In this document: one piece after another, positions 35,904 through 43,610 of the stretch
Numbering within the stretch: the first letter of the stretch is position 1
How the letters are laid out: each line of letters begins with the position of its first letter
DNA from: Pedobacter africanus
GTDB lineage: Bacteria > Bacteroidota > Bacteroidia > Sphingobacteriales > Sphingobacteriaceae
Assembly (NCBI RefSeq): GCF_900176535.1
Contig: NZ_FWXT01000001.1
Location: 2,170,001-2,234,000, forward strand
Length of the DNA stretch: 64,000 nucleotides
Direction of reading: 5' to 3'
Position numbers and translations under genes: made by a program
Notes under the pieces: generated by a model
Seen by the model: the letters and a program-made list of their open reading frames with translations, nothing else
What the model was told of the DNA's origin: nothing
Database searches by the model: none

Positions 35904-38900
35904 TTACAATCCTGCGCCGTGACAGTTTTTGAATTTCTTGCCGCTGCCGCAAGGACAAGGCTCGTTTCTGCCCACTGTTACTTCCTTGCGGATGGGCTGC
36001 TGCGGAGCCAGTTCACGGGTATCTTCCATCACTTCAGCACTGCTGCTTTCATGTCCGAACTCGGGTTTAGACATTTTTAACCTGCTTGGTGCTGGTCTTG
36101 GCGCCTGTGCCTCACGCACATCATTCGGATCTGTCTGTATCGGGATACCTCCTTTATACAGGAAGCTCACTACCTCTTTGTTCACTGCATTCAGCATGTT
36201 CTTGAACAGGTTAAAAGCTTCCATTTTATAAATGATCAATGGATCTTTCTGTTCGTAAACCGCATTCTGTACAGATTGCTTTAATTCGTCCATTTCACGC
36301 AGGTGCTCTTTCCAGGACTCGTCGATCAGGGCCAGTACAATAGTTTTTTCAAATGACTTAGTGATTTCACGACCGCCATTGTCTATCGCTTTCTTTAATC
36401 CTACCGGCACCTGGATACTGCGCATACCATCTGTAAACGGCACAACTATCTGCTCAATCTGTGCGCCGCGTTCTGCATACACCTGGTTCAAGACCGGCAT
36501 GGCCTGCTCAATGATCGCATCTGATTTACGGGCGTAGAAAGCCGTAACCTCTTCAAACAGCTTGTCTGTTAAATGGTGGATGCCTTTGGAGTTGAACTCA
36601 TTTTCATCGATTGAAGTATCGGCCGAGAAGTTTTTGATCACTTCCAGCTTAAAGCCTTCAAAATTACCTTCTTCTTTATATTCAGTTACAATGTCTTCAG
36701 CAACATCAAATACCATATTGCTCATGTCAACATCCAAACGCTCACCAAACAAGGCATTTCTACGTTTTGCATAAATTACCGAACGCTGAGAGTTCATTAC
36801 GTCGTCGTATTCCAGTAAACGCTTACGAATCCCAAAGTTGTTCTCCTCTACTTTTTTCTGGGCGCGCTCTATAGATTTGGTAATCATCGAGTGTTGGATT
36901 ACCTCACCATCCTCAATACCCATTTTAACCATGATGTTAGAGATCCTTTCCGATCCAAATAAACGCATCAGGTTGTCTTCCAACGACACAAAGAACTGAG
37001 ATGAACCCGGGTCTCCCTGCCTTCCGGAACGACCGCGCAGCTGCCTGTCTACCCGGCGCGACTCGTGTCGCTCTGTACCTACGATGGCCAAACCTCCGGC
37101 TTCCTTAACGCCAGGACCTAATTTAATATCGGTACCACGGCCAGCCATGTTGGTCGCAATGGTTACCTGTCCTGTCTGACCAGCTTCGGCCACAATATCA
37201 GCCTCTTTCTGGTGCATTTTGGCATTCAGTACATTGTGTTTAATGCCACGAAGTTTTAGCATCCTGCTCAGTAATTCCGAGATTTCTACCGAAGTGGTAC
37301 CCACCAATACAGGTCTTCCCTCCTGGGTCAATTTCACAATTTCTTCAGCAACGGCATTGTATTTTTCGCGTACTGTACGATACACATAATCCTGCTGGTC
37401 CTTTCTGGAGATCACCCGGTTTGTAGGGATCTCTACTACATCCAGTTTATAGATAGACCAGAACTCACCCGCTTCGGTAGTTGCTGTACCTGTCATACCA
37501 CAAAGCTTGTGGTACATTCTGAAAAAGTTCTGCAGGGTAACTGTAGCATAGGTTTGCGAAGCGTCTTCGACCTTCACATTCTCTTTAGCCTCAATTGCCT
37601 GGTGTAGACCATCCGAATAACGACGGCCATCCATAATACGGCCAGTCTGCTCATCTACAATCTTAATCTTACCCTCATCAATGATGTATTCCACATCAAT
37701 TTCAAATAAGGTATAAGCTTTCAACAACTGGTTTACCGAGTGGATGCGTTCTGCCTTAATCGAATAATCACGCATCAGGGCATCCTTTTGTGCAATCTTC
37801 TCTTCACTTGTTAGTGATGATTTTTCGATCTCTGCGATCTCGGTACCCACATCAGGAAGTACAAAGAAGTTATGGTCCTCACCAGATTTGGTGATCAGCT
37901 CGATACCTTTTTCGGTAAGTTCAACCTGGTTGTTCTTCTCATCAATATGGAAAAACAACTCAGCGTCTACCTTAGGCATATTTTTCGACTGATCGGCCAT
38001 GTAATGGTTCTCGGTTTTCAATAAGGTCTGCTTTACGCTGCCCTCACTTAAAAACTTGATTAAAGCTTTATTTTTAGGTAAGCCACGGTGGGCACGTAAA
38101 AGCGCCAAGCCACCTTCGCCTTCTTCGGTTCCGGTTTTACCTTCATTTATTAACTTCTTGGCATCATTTAATGCCTTGGTTACATACTCTTTCTGGGCAT
38201 TTACCAGGCGCTCAATTCTTGGCTTCAGCTCATGAAATTCATGCTGATCACCAAAAGGAACCGGGCCGGAAATGATTAAAGGGGTACGCGCATCATCAAT
38301 TAAAACAGAATCGACCTCATCTACCATGGCAAAATGCAACTTGCGCTGAACCAGCTGATCTGGGGTCTGCGACATATTGTCACGCAGATAATCAAAACCA
38401 AATTCATTATTTGTACCATAGGTAATATCGGCCAGGTAAGCATTCCTGCGTTCCTGCGAGTTCGGCTCATGCTTATCAATACAATCCACAGAAATACCAT
38501 GGAATTCAAACAGCGGACCGTTCCACTCCGAATCACGACGGGCAAGGTAATCGTTCACGGTTACAATGTGTACACCTTGTCCGGCCAGTGCGTTCAGGTA
38601 GGCCGGCAATGTACTTACCAATGTTTTACCTTCACCAGTGGCCATTTCAGCAATTTTACCACTGTGCAGTACCATACCGCCTATCAGCTGCACATCGTAG
38701 TGTACCATGTTCCATACTACATCTACTCCTGCCGCTTCCCAACGGTTAGCCCAAAGTGCTTTATCGCCTTGTATAGTTACATTCTTCTTTTTTGCAGCAT
38801 AGTCCCTGTCAAATTGGGTTGCAGTAACCTCAAGCGTTTCGTTCTCAGAAAAACGTCTCGATGTTTCCTTAACAACTGCAAATGCTTCCGGAAGGATTTG

Positions 38901-39212
38901 TTGTAAAACAACTTCCAATTCCTTATCGCGGTCTTTAATCAATGCATCAACCTGATCGTACAATGCTGTTTTCTCTGCCAGTGATAAATCCTGGCTTTCA
39001 GCATCTGTTTTCAAACTGCTTATCTTGCCATCAATTTCGGCCAGGGCCTTAGCTATGATGTCTTTAAAGTATGGGGTTTTTGCACGCAATTCGTCGTTGC
39101 TTAAAGTTGACAATCTTGCATATTCTTCATTTATTTTGGTAACTATAGGTTGTAAGGCCTTAATGTCTCTTTCCGATTTGCTTCCAAAAATCTTGGCTAA
39201 AAATCCTAACAT
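35904..39212 (-). CDS. secA: Preprotein translocase ATPase SecA
   Basis: This 1102-residue motor drives proteins through SecYEG. The Walker A stretch is MATGEGKTLVSTLPAYLN, the DEAD-like site is FAMVDEVDSVLIDDARTPLI, the second helicase domain has GTTSVEISELLSR and NMAGRGTDIKLG, and the C-terminal SEC-C zinc motif is RNEPCPCGSGKKFKNCHG. The ATG at 39212 (MLGFLAKIFGSKSE) is chosen over 39290 because SecA proteins begin with this kind of sequence and the upstream 26 codons are not conserved-looking. It is longer than E. coli SecA (901) because of Bacteroidota-specific insertions in the first half. Single-gene unit with its own terminator. Confidence 0.97.
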   Translation of the reverse strand: MLGFLAKIFGSKSERDIKALQPIVTKINEEYARLSTLSNDELRAKTPYFKDIIAKALAEIDGKISSLKTDAESQDLSLAEKTALYDQVDALIKDRDKELEVVLQQILPEAFAVVKETSRRFSENETLEVTATQFDRDYAAKKKNVTIQGDKALWANRWEAAGVDVVWNMVHYDVQLIGGMVLHSGKIAEMATGEGKTLVSTLPAYLNALAGQGVHIVTVNDYLARRDSEWNGPLFEFHGISVDCIDKHEPNSQERRNAYLADITYGTNNEFGFDYLRDNMSQTPDQLVQRKLHFAMVDEVDSVLIDDARTPLIISGPVPFGDQHEFHELKPRIERLVNAQKEYVTKALNDAKKLINEGKTGTEEGEGGLALLRAHRGLPKNKALIKFLSEGSVKQTLLKTENHYMADQSKNMPKVDAELFFHIDEKNNQVELTEKGIELITKSGEDHNFFVLPDVGTEIAEIEKSSLTSEEKIAQKDALMRDYSIKAERIHSVNQLLKAYTLFEIDVEYIIDEGKIKIVDEQTGRIMDGRRYSDGLHQAIEAKENVKVEDASQTYATVTLQNFFRMYHKLCGMTGTATTEAGEFWSIYKLDVVEIPTNRVISRKDQQDYVYRTVREKYNAVAEEIVKLTQEGRPVLVGTTSVEISELLSRMLKLRGIKHNVLNAKMHQKEADIVAEAGQTGQVTIATNMAGRGTDIKLGPGVKEAGGLAIVGTERHESRRVDRQLRGRSGRQGDPGSSQFFVSLEDNLMRLFGSERISNIMVKMGIEDGEVIQHSMITKSIERAQKKVEENNFGIRKRLLEYDDVMNSQRSVIYAKRRNALFGERLDVDMSNMVFDVAEDIVTEYKEEGNFEGFKLEVIKNFSADTSIDENEFNSKGIHHLTDKLFEEVTAFYARKSDAIIEQAMPVLNQVYAERGAQIEQIVVPFTDGMRSIQVPVGLKKAIDNGGREITKSFEKTIVLALIDESWKEHLREMDELKQSVQNAVYEQKDPLIIYKMEAFNLFKNMLNAVNKEVVSFLYKGGIPIQTDPNDVREAQAPRPAPSRLKMSKPEFGHESSSAEVMEDTRELAPQQPIRKEVTVGRNEPCPCGSGKKFKNCHGAGL

Positions 39213-39331
39213 ATAATATTTTGTATTTATATTTTTTTTAAAAAATGGTGAAATTACAACAACCAGGCCACGCGGCCAATTGAGCCACAATGTCAGTTGA
39301 AGGGTGTTAAAAAACTAGAATGGACTGAGAA

Positions 39332-39631
39332 TTAAGGGCTGTTGTTCTTGGTTTGTTCTTTTATGGCCAGATCAACAATAACGTAACTATTGATGCTATG
39401 CTGCTCAATGCGTTTCTCTGGCAATACACCAATAGCACTAAGGGCGCTGTAAGACAAAAAGAAAGGGTGGTGCTGATCATCAGGTTGACTTAGTCTTATT
39501 GCTGCCGATTTCTTTTCCAGCTGCTGACTATTACAATATTTGGTTACAATGCGCAGTCCTTCTACCCGTTCCGCCTTTGCAAGGTGGGTCAGGCTAAAAA
39601 AAACCAGCGATAAGGTAACTATATGTCTCAT
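39332..39631 (-). CDS. Small hypothetical secreted protein
   Basis: This is a 99-residue protein if started at ATG 39631 (MRHIVTLSLVFFSLTHLAKA), which gives a clean signal peptide; an earlier ATG at 39667 would add 12 residues without purpose. The mature part is about 80 residues with one cysteine and no recognised domain. It lies between secA and the gene for a membrane partner of an ECF sigma factor, with a 50-bp gap to the latter, so it may be the last gene of that unit. Function is unknown. Confidence 0.55.
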   Translation of the reverse strand: MRHIVTLSLVFFSLTHLAKAERVEGLRIVTKYCNSQQLEKKSAAIRLSQPDDQHHPFFLSYSALSAIGVLPEKRIEQHSINSYVIVDLAIKEQTKNNSP

Positions 39632-39681
39632 GTTCGCGCCAAAGCTACAAATTCTATTCCAGTCCACCTAAATTTACTCAT

Positions 39682-40311
39682 TTATTGCACACTCAGCTCT
39701 TTCAATTCTTCAAGATCTGCATAGAGGCCTTTTTCTTCTTTCCCTAAATCGGGCCAGCCGTTTGTTTTTTTCCCTGCATAATAATAAGAAAAACCTATCA
39801 GTGCTGAAAAGATAAGGATGGAAAAAACGGCCTCCAAAATCCCCGATTCAGGTATTTTAGCTATGATACGTGATAAGGAAAGTAATATAGAAGAATAGAA
39901 CATCATACTGATAATATACCTGAAACTTTTCTTGTATTTTGCATAAACAGCAATGATCTGTACCAATGCTTCCTGGAGATTTTGCCTGTCCAGGCCTATT
40001 TCTTTAAGTGCCATACGCGCCCTGAACAAAAAAATCACCATTAGTACACAACATAGTACTAAGGCTGCAAGCGGCATGTATTGCGTTGGGGAAGTATAAT
40101 CGAAGGGGTTTCCGAAAAAAAGACCGCTAAGACAAACTGTATAAAAAAGGAAAAGGCACAACATTTCCGTATAACGCCTTCTGATCCGCGCAACCCTGGA
40201 GACAGATCTTTCTCTGATCATACTCGCAATTACTTTCTGGTTAATCTCTTCGGTAGCCGCCAATCTGCTGTCGTATTCCTGCCAGGCGGTTTTCAACTCA
40301 TCTAAGTTCAT
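39682..40311 (-). CDS. Membrane protein co-encoded with an ECF sigma factor (possible anti-sigma factor)
   Basis: This 209-residue protein has an N-terminal cytoplasmic helix (MNLDELKTAWQEYDSRL), then four hydrophobic helices at about residues 48-68, 76-97, 133-152 and 160-178, and a charged C-terminal tail. It lacks a zinc-binding anti-sigma motif and any FecR domain. Its start overlaps the end of the sigma gene by 14 bp, so the two are translated together. By position and topology it may be a membrane-tethered regulator of that sigma factor. The function is inferred from context. Confidence 0.8.
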   Translation of the reverse strand: MNLDELKTAWQEYDSRLAATEEINQKVIASMIRERSVSRVARIRRRYTEMLCLFLFYTVCLSGLFFGNPFDYTSPTQYMPLAALVLCCVLMVIFLFRARMALKEIGLDRQNLQEALVQIIAVYAKYKKSFRYIISMMFYSSILLSLSRIIAKIPESGILEAVFSILIFSALIGFSYYYAGKKTNGWPDLGKEEKGLYADLEELKELSVQ

Positions 40312-40798
40312 AACGATCTGTTTTAATTATTTTCTCCAATTTGACTTTAATCCTGTTGATCCTGACCCCAACATTGGTTTTACTGATCCCGATGATTTCA
40401 CTGATTTCTTCATAACTCTTCTCCTCCAGATACAACAGGATGATGGCTTTTTCTACTTCTGTCAATGCCTCAATGGCTTGTTTTAGCATAAACATCTGTT
40501 CATCTTCCTCCGGATATGCGCCCAAGTCAGGGATCTGAAACTCATCTGCCGAAATTTCCCTGCGCTCTGGCCGTTTACTTTCTTTTCTAAAATTGGTGAT
40601 GGCTGTATTTAAAGCGATACGGTACATCCAGGTGCTTTGTTTTGACTCTTCCCTGAAGGATGGGAAAGCCCGCCATAGTTGAAGCACAACCTCCTGGAAC
40701 AGGTCGTTCTTATCTTCCCTGCTCAAGCCATACAGGTTGCAAACCTTGTATATAATTCCGCGGTGTTTGTTTATCATTTCGATAAATACCTGCTCCAT
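40298..40798 (-). CDS. ECF RNA polymerase sigma factor (second)
   Basis: This 166-residue sigma-70 family factor has region 2 at about residues 10-75 (DKNDLFQEVVLQLWRAF, STWMYRIALNTAITNFRK) and region 4 at about 108-160 (LTEVEKAIILLYLEEKSYEE, ISKTNVGVRINRIKVKLEKI). It is paired with a four-helix membrane protein through a 14-bp overlap. It is unrelated in arrangement to the sigma/FecR/SusC set at the left end. It is divergent from the LysR gene across a 73-bp gap. Confidence 0.93.
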   Translation of the reverse strand: MEQVFIEMINKHRGIIYKVCNLYGLSREDKNDLFQEVVLQLWRAFPSFREESKQSTWMYRIALNTAITNFRKESKRPERREISADEFQIPDLGAYPEEDEQMFMLKQAIEALTEVEKAIILLYLEEKSYEEISEIIGISKTNVGVRINRIKVKLEKIIKTDRYELR

Positions 40799-40871
40799 CC
40801 TATTTCAATTTGAACAATAAGTCGTAAAACCAGTACTAAAATTACATCTTTGATAAAATTAATCCGGAATC

Positions 40872-41768
40872 ATGGCCGATTTTCGCTTAACCGTTTTTTA
40901 TACTGTTGCCAGGAGGCTTAGTTTTTCAAAGGCTGCAGAAGAATTATACATCAGTCAGCCTGCGGTAACCAAACACATCCGCGAGCTGGAGCATCAGTAC
41001 AACAACAAACTCTTCGACCGGAAGGGCAACAAAATAGGGTTAACCTCTGCGGGTCAGGTGCTCTTGAATCATACCGAATCGCTCTTTGCCATTTACAGGT
41101 CTATAGATTTTGATATGAACGCTTTGCTGCAAAAACACGCTGGTATATTGCACCTGGGAGCAAGCACCACAATTTCCCAGTACCTTATCGCGCCCATCCT
41201 TGCTGGTTTCAAAAAGAAGTTCAGCGATATTGAGCTTAAACTGATCACTGGTAATACCGAACAGGTTGAAAAGGCTTTGCTGAAAAAAGAAATAGAGCTG
41301 GGTATTGTAGAAGGCCGATCCAAAAACCTGGAAATTAGCTATTCTGACTTTATGCAGGACGAGATTGTGCTGGTCTGCAATAAACAACATCCACTGGCCA
41401 AAACTTCAGAAATAACACCGGAACAACTAAAAGAACACCGTTTCATTGTGCGTGAGCAGGGCTCAGGAACCCGTCAGGTAATAGACCACGCATTAAAAAC
41501 ATCTGGTTTGACCCTGGCCGATCTAAGGATCGAGATTCAACTGGGTAATACTGAAAGCATCAAATCGTACCTGATGCATTCGTCTACACTTGCTTTTTTA
41601 TCTGTCCACTCGATTAGCAGAGAGCTCTTAAATGGCGACCTACGGGTTATCGACATCCAGGAACTATCTATAACCAGAAGTTTACATTTCATCCACCTTC
41701 AAGGTCATACAGACGTACTTTCCGAAAAACTAATGCGTTTCGCCCGCCTTCACTATAACATGAAGTAA
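40872..41768 (+). CDS. LysR family transcriptional regulator
   Basis: This 298-residue regulator has an N-terminal winged helix (RLSFSKAAEELYISQPAVTK) and a C-terminal periplasmic-binding-like effector domain in which IVREQGSGTRQVID and IELGIVEGRSKN are typical. It is close in pattern to the CysL/CbbR/YeiE group. It is directly upstream of a YeiH-type transporter gene in the same direction, the same partnership as yeiE-yeiH in E. coli, so it probably controls that gene through the inverted repeat in the 73-bp gap. The effector is unknown. Confidence 0.93.
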   Translation: MADFRLTVFYTVARRLSFSKAAEELYISQPAVTKHIRELEHQYNNKLFDRKGNKIGLTSAGQVLLNHTESLFAIYRSIDFDMNALLQKHAGILHLGASTTISQYLIAPILAGFKKKFSDIELKLITGNTEQVEKALLKKEIELGIVEGRSKNLEISYSDFMQDEIVLVCNKQHPLAKTSEITPEQLKEHRFIVREQGSGTRQVIDHALKTSGLTLADLRIEIQLGNTESIKSYLMHSSTLAFLSVHSISRELLNGDLRVIDIQELSITRSLHFIHLQGHTDVLSEKLMRFARLHYNMK

Positions 41769-41783
41769 TAAGTCATAAATATT

Positions 41784-41799
41784 TGGAATATAAATTCCA
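41784..41799 (+). promoter_or_regulatory. Candidate LysR operator upstream of the YeiH gene
   Basis: The inverted repeat TGGAAT-ATAA-ATTCCA fits the T-N11-A architecture of LysR binding sites. It lies 14 bases upstream of a perfect TAnnTTTG element (TAGTTTTG, 41813-41820) and 43 bases before the YeiH start codon. Confidence 0.55.
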
Positions 41800-41841
41800 G
41801 TAGTGGCCGGCATAGTTTTGCAATAGAAATACAGCAATACT

Positions 41842-42762
41842 ATGAATATCCGCAAACTTATTTTTCTAGCCGTAGCAGCACTTACCTTAAGTCCTTTCAT
41901 TACGGCCCCTTTGGCCCTGTTGCTCGGATTAGTCCTGGCTCAAACCATGGAACACCCCTATCCGCAATCCAGCCAAAAGGCTACGCATCTCCTGCTCAAA
42001 ATTTCGGTTATCGGATTGGGTTTCGGCATGAACATTTACAGCGCAATAACTGCAGGAAAAGAAGGCTTGCTTTTTACGTTAGCCTCCATCCTGATTGTAC
42101 TGGCAACCGGCTATTTCGTAGGAAGGAAACTGAAAATAGACTTTAAAACCACATCACTGATCTCTGCCGGTACAGCCATCTGTGGCGGCAGTGCTATAGC
42201 AGCCCTTTCACCGGTAATGAAGGCCAATCAGCAACAGATCTCGGTGGCACTTGGCACCGTGTTCATACTCAATTCTGCAGCCCTGTTCCTATTTCCTGCT
42301 GTAGGCCACTGGCTGAATTTATCGCAAAACCAATTTGGCCTCTGGTGTGCCATTTCCATACACGACACCAGTTCGGTGGTTGGTGCCGCAAGTAAATACG
42401 GCGAGCAGGCCCTGCATGTTGCCACTACAGTAAAACTTAGTCGTGCACTATGGATCATTCCAGTGTCCTTTGGTGCCACCTACTTATTTAAAACCAATAA
42501 AACCAAAGTGCAGGCGCCATATTTCATCGCCTTGTTTGTGCTGGCGGTATTGGCAAATACCTATTTCCCTTTTCTAACCGGCTACAGCCATTACCTCGTT
42601 AGCCTGGCCAAATCCGGATTAAGCTTAACTTTGTTTCTTATAGGCTCAGGTTTGTCTTTTAAAACCTTAAAAGGTGTAGGCAGCAAGCCCCTGGTTTTGG
42701 GCACAACATTATGGGCACTCATTTCGGTATTTAGTCTTTATGCAATAATGGTAGTTTTATAA
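41842..42762 (+). CDS. YeiH family putative sulfate exporter
   Basis: This 306-residue membrane protein of the UPF0324/YeiH family has about nine hydrophobic helices. Family signatures are AGTAICGGSAIAALSPVMKA, where the glycine-rich CGGSAIAA lies at a helix break, and the SIHDTSSVVGAASKYGEQAL segment. It is annotated widely as a putative sulfate exporter, though the substrate of most members has not been shown. It follows a LysR gene in the same direction with a candidate operator between them. It ends convergent with the TetR gene, with about 90 bp between and no clear terminator. Confidence 0.92.
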   Translation: MNIRKLIFLAVAALTLSPFITAPLALLLGLVLAQTMEHPYPQSSQKATHLLLKISVIGLGFGMNIYSAITAGKEGLLFTLASILIVLATGYFVGRKLKIDFKTTSLISAGTAICGGSAIAALSPVMKANQQQISVALGTVFILNSAALFLFPAVGHWLNLSQNQFGLWCAISIHDTSSVVGAASKYGEQALHVATTVKLSRALWIIPVSFGATYLFKTNKTKVQAPYFIALFVLAVLANTYFPFLTGYSHYLVSLAKSGLSLTLFLIGSGLSFKTLKGVGSKPLVLGTTLWALISVFSLYAIMVVL

Positions 42763-42854
42763 TAACAAATCGTTACAAACTGTTAAGCCATAAAGAGCCA
42801 GCACCCTGTTCTACAGGCCATCCATAACATAAGAATCCAAACTCCTGAAAGAAC

Positions 42855-43547
42855 TTATTTATCAACCCCAGCCATCTTGTAGATCGTTTCAACATGATGC
42901 TGAATGGCTTTAGAAATACGTTCTTTTCCTTTGGCTTCATTGATGTCGATACCACAAAAATTACTGCCATTGGATTTTGCGTGCAAGGACAGATAATAGA
43001 TCCCTGCAATATGCAATGCCAAAAAGGCCCGGATATCAACCCCGGACTGCTCAAAATCCTTGTCCAAAATCCCGAGCACGGCTTCGCCTGTCGCCTCACG
43101 CTGATCTGCCGCACTCCGTAACATTTTATTCTTTCCCCCCAAGCCCCAATGCATAATTTTTTGCTGGGCTTTGTCATTCAGCAAAGTATCAAACTGGGCC
43201 TGCAATAGTGCATTTACCATTGTTTTACCAAGGCTATCCGGATTTGCCACTAAGTTACTAAGCATTTTCTTTGCCCCTGATTTCCAAAAATCCTTATCCA
43301 TAATATAGGTTTCTATCAGGTTGTCGAGCGTACCGAAGTAGGTATAGATCAGTTTCCTGTTTAATCCTGCCTCATTGGCAATGTTAACTGCTGTAAGCCC
43401 CGGGTAGCTATGCTTCTGCAATACTTTCCCTACAGCGCTTACCAGTTTTTTCATGGAGCGGGCCTTCTCCCGAAGAGGCCCTGAAGATACTTTTCTGGAT
43501 TTTGGTTCCTTGTTTTCGGTTTCCGCTTTCTTGCTTTTTGACATCAT
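42855..43547 (-). CDS. TetR/AcrR family transcriptional regulator
   Basis: This regulator is about 230 residues long when started at ATG 43547 (MMSKSKKAET); a longer form from 43598 is possible. The basic N-terminal tail (KSRKVSSGPLREKARSMKKL) leads into the helix-turn-helix YPGLTAVNIANEAGLNRKLI followed by YTYFGTLDNLIETYI. The C-terminal ligand domain is helical, with one Cys near GSNFCGIDIN. It is the last gene of a co-directional set with small secreted peptides, a GLPGLI protein and a TonB-receptor-like barrel, so it may regulate that set. The ligand is unknown. Confidence 0.9.
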   Translation of the reverse strand: MMSKSKKAETENKEPKSRKVSSGPLREKARSMKKLVSAVGKVLQKHSYPGLTAVNIANEAGLNRKLIYTYFGTLDNLIETYIMDKDFWKSGAKKMLSNLVANPDSLGKTMVNALLQAQFDTLLNDKAQQKIMHWGLGGKNKMLRSAADQREATGEAVLGILDKDFEQSGVDIRAFLALHIAGIYYLSLHAKSNGSNFCGIDINEAKGKERISKAIQHHVETIYKMAGVDK

Positions 43548-43610
43548 ATTCCGTTTTTGAGGCCCTTGCAAGTTGTAACTTTTTGCCGATAAATTCAACT
43601 TATACGGCCA

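Noticed and set aside
42773..43177. Minus-strand frame of 134 codons inside the TetR gene
   Set aside because: It lies out of frame within the TetR coding sequence and shows no domain.
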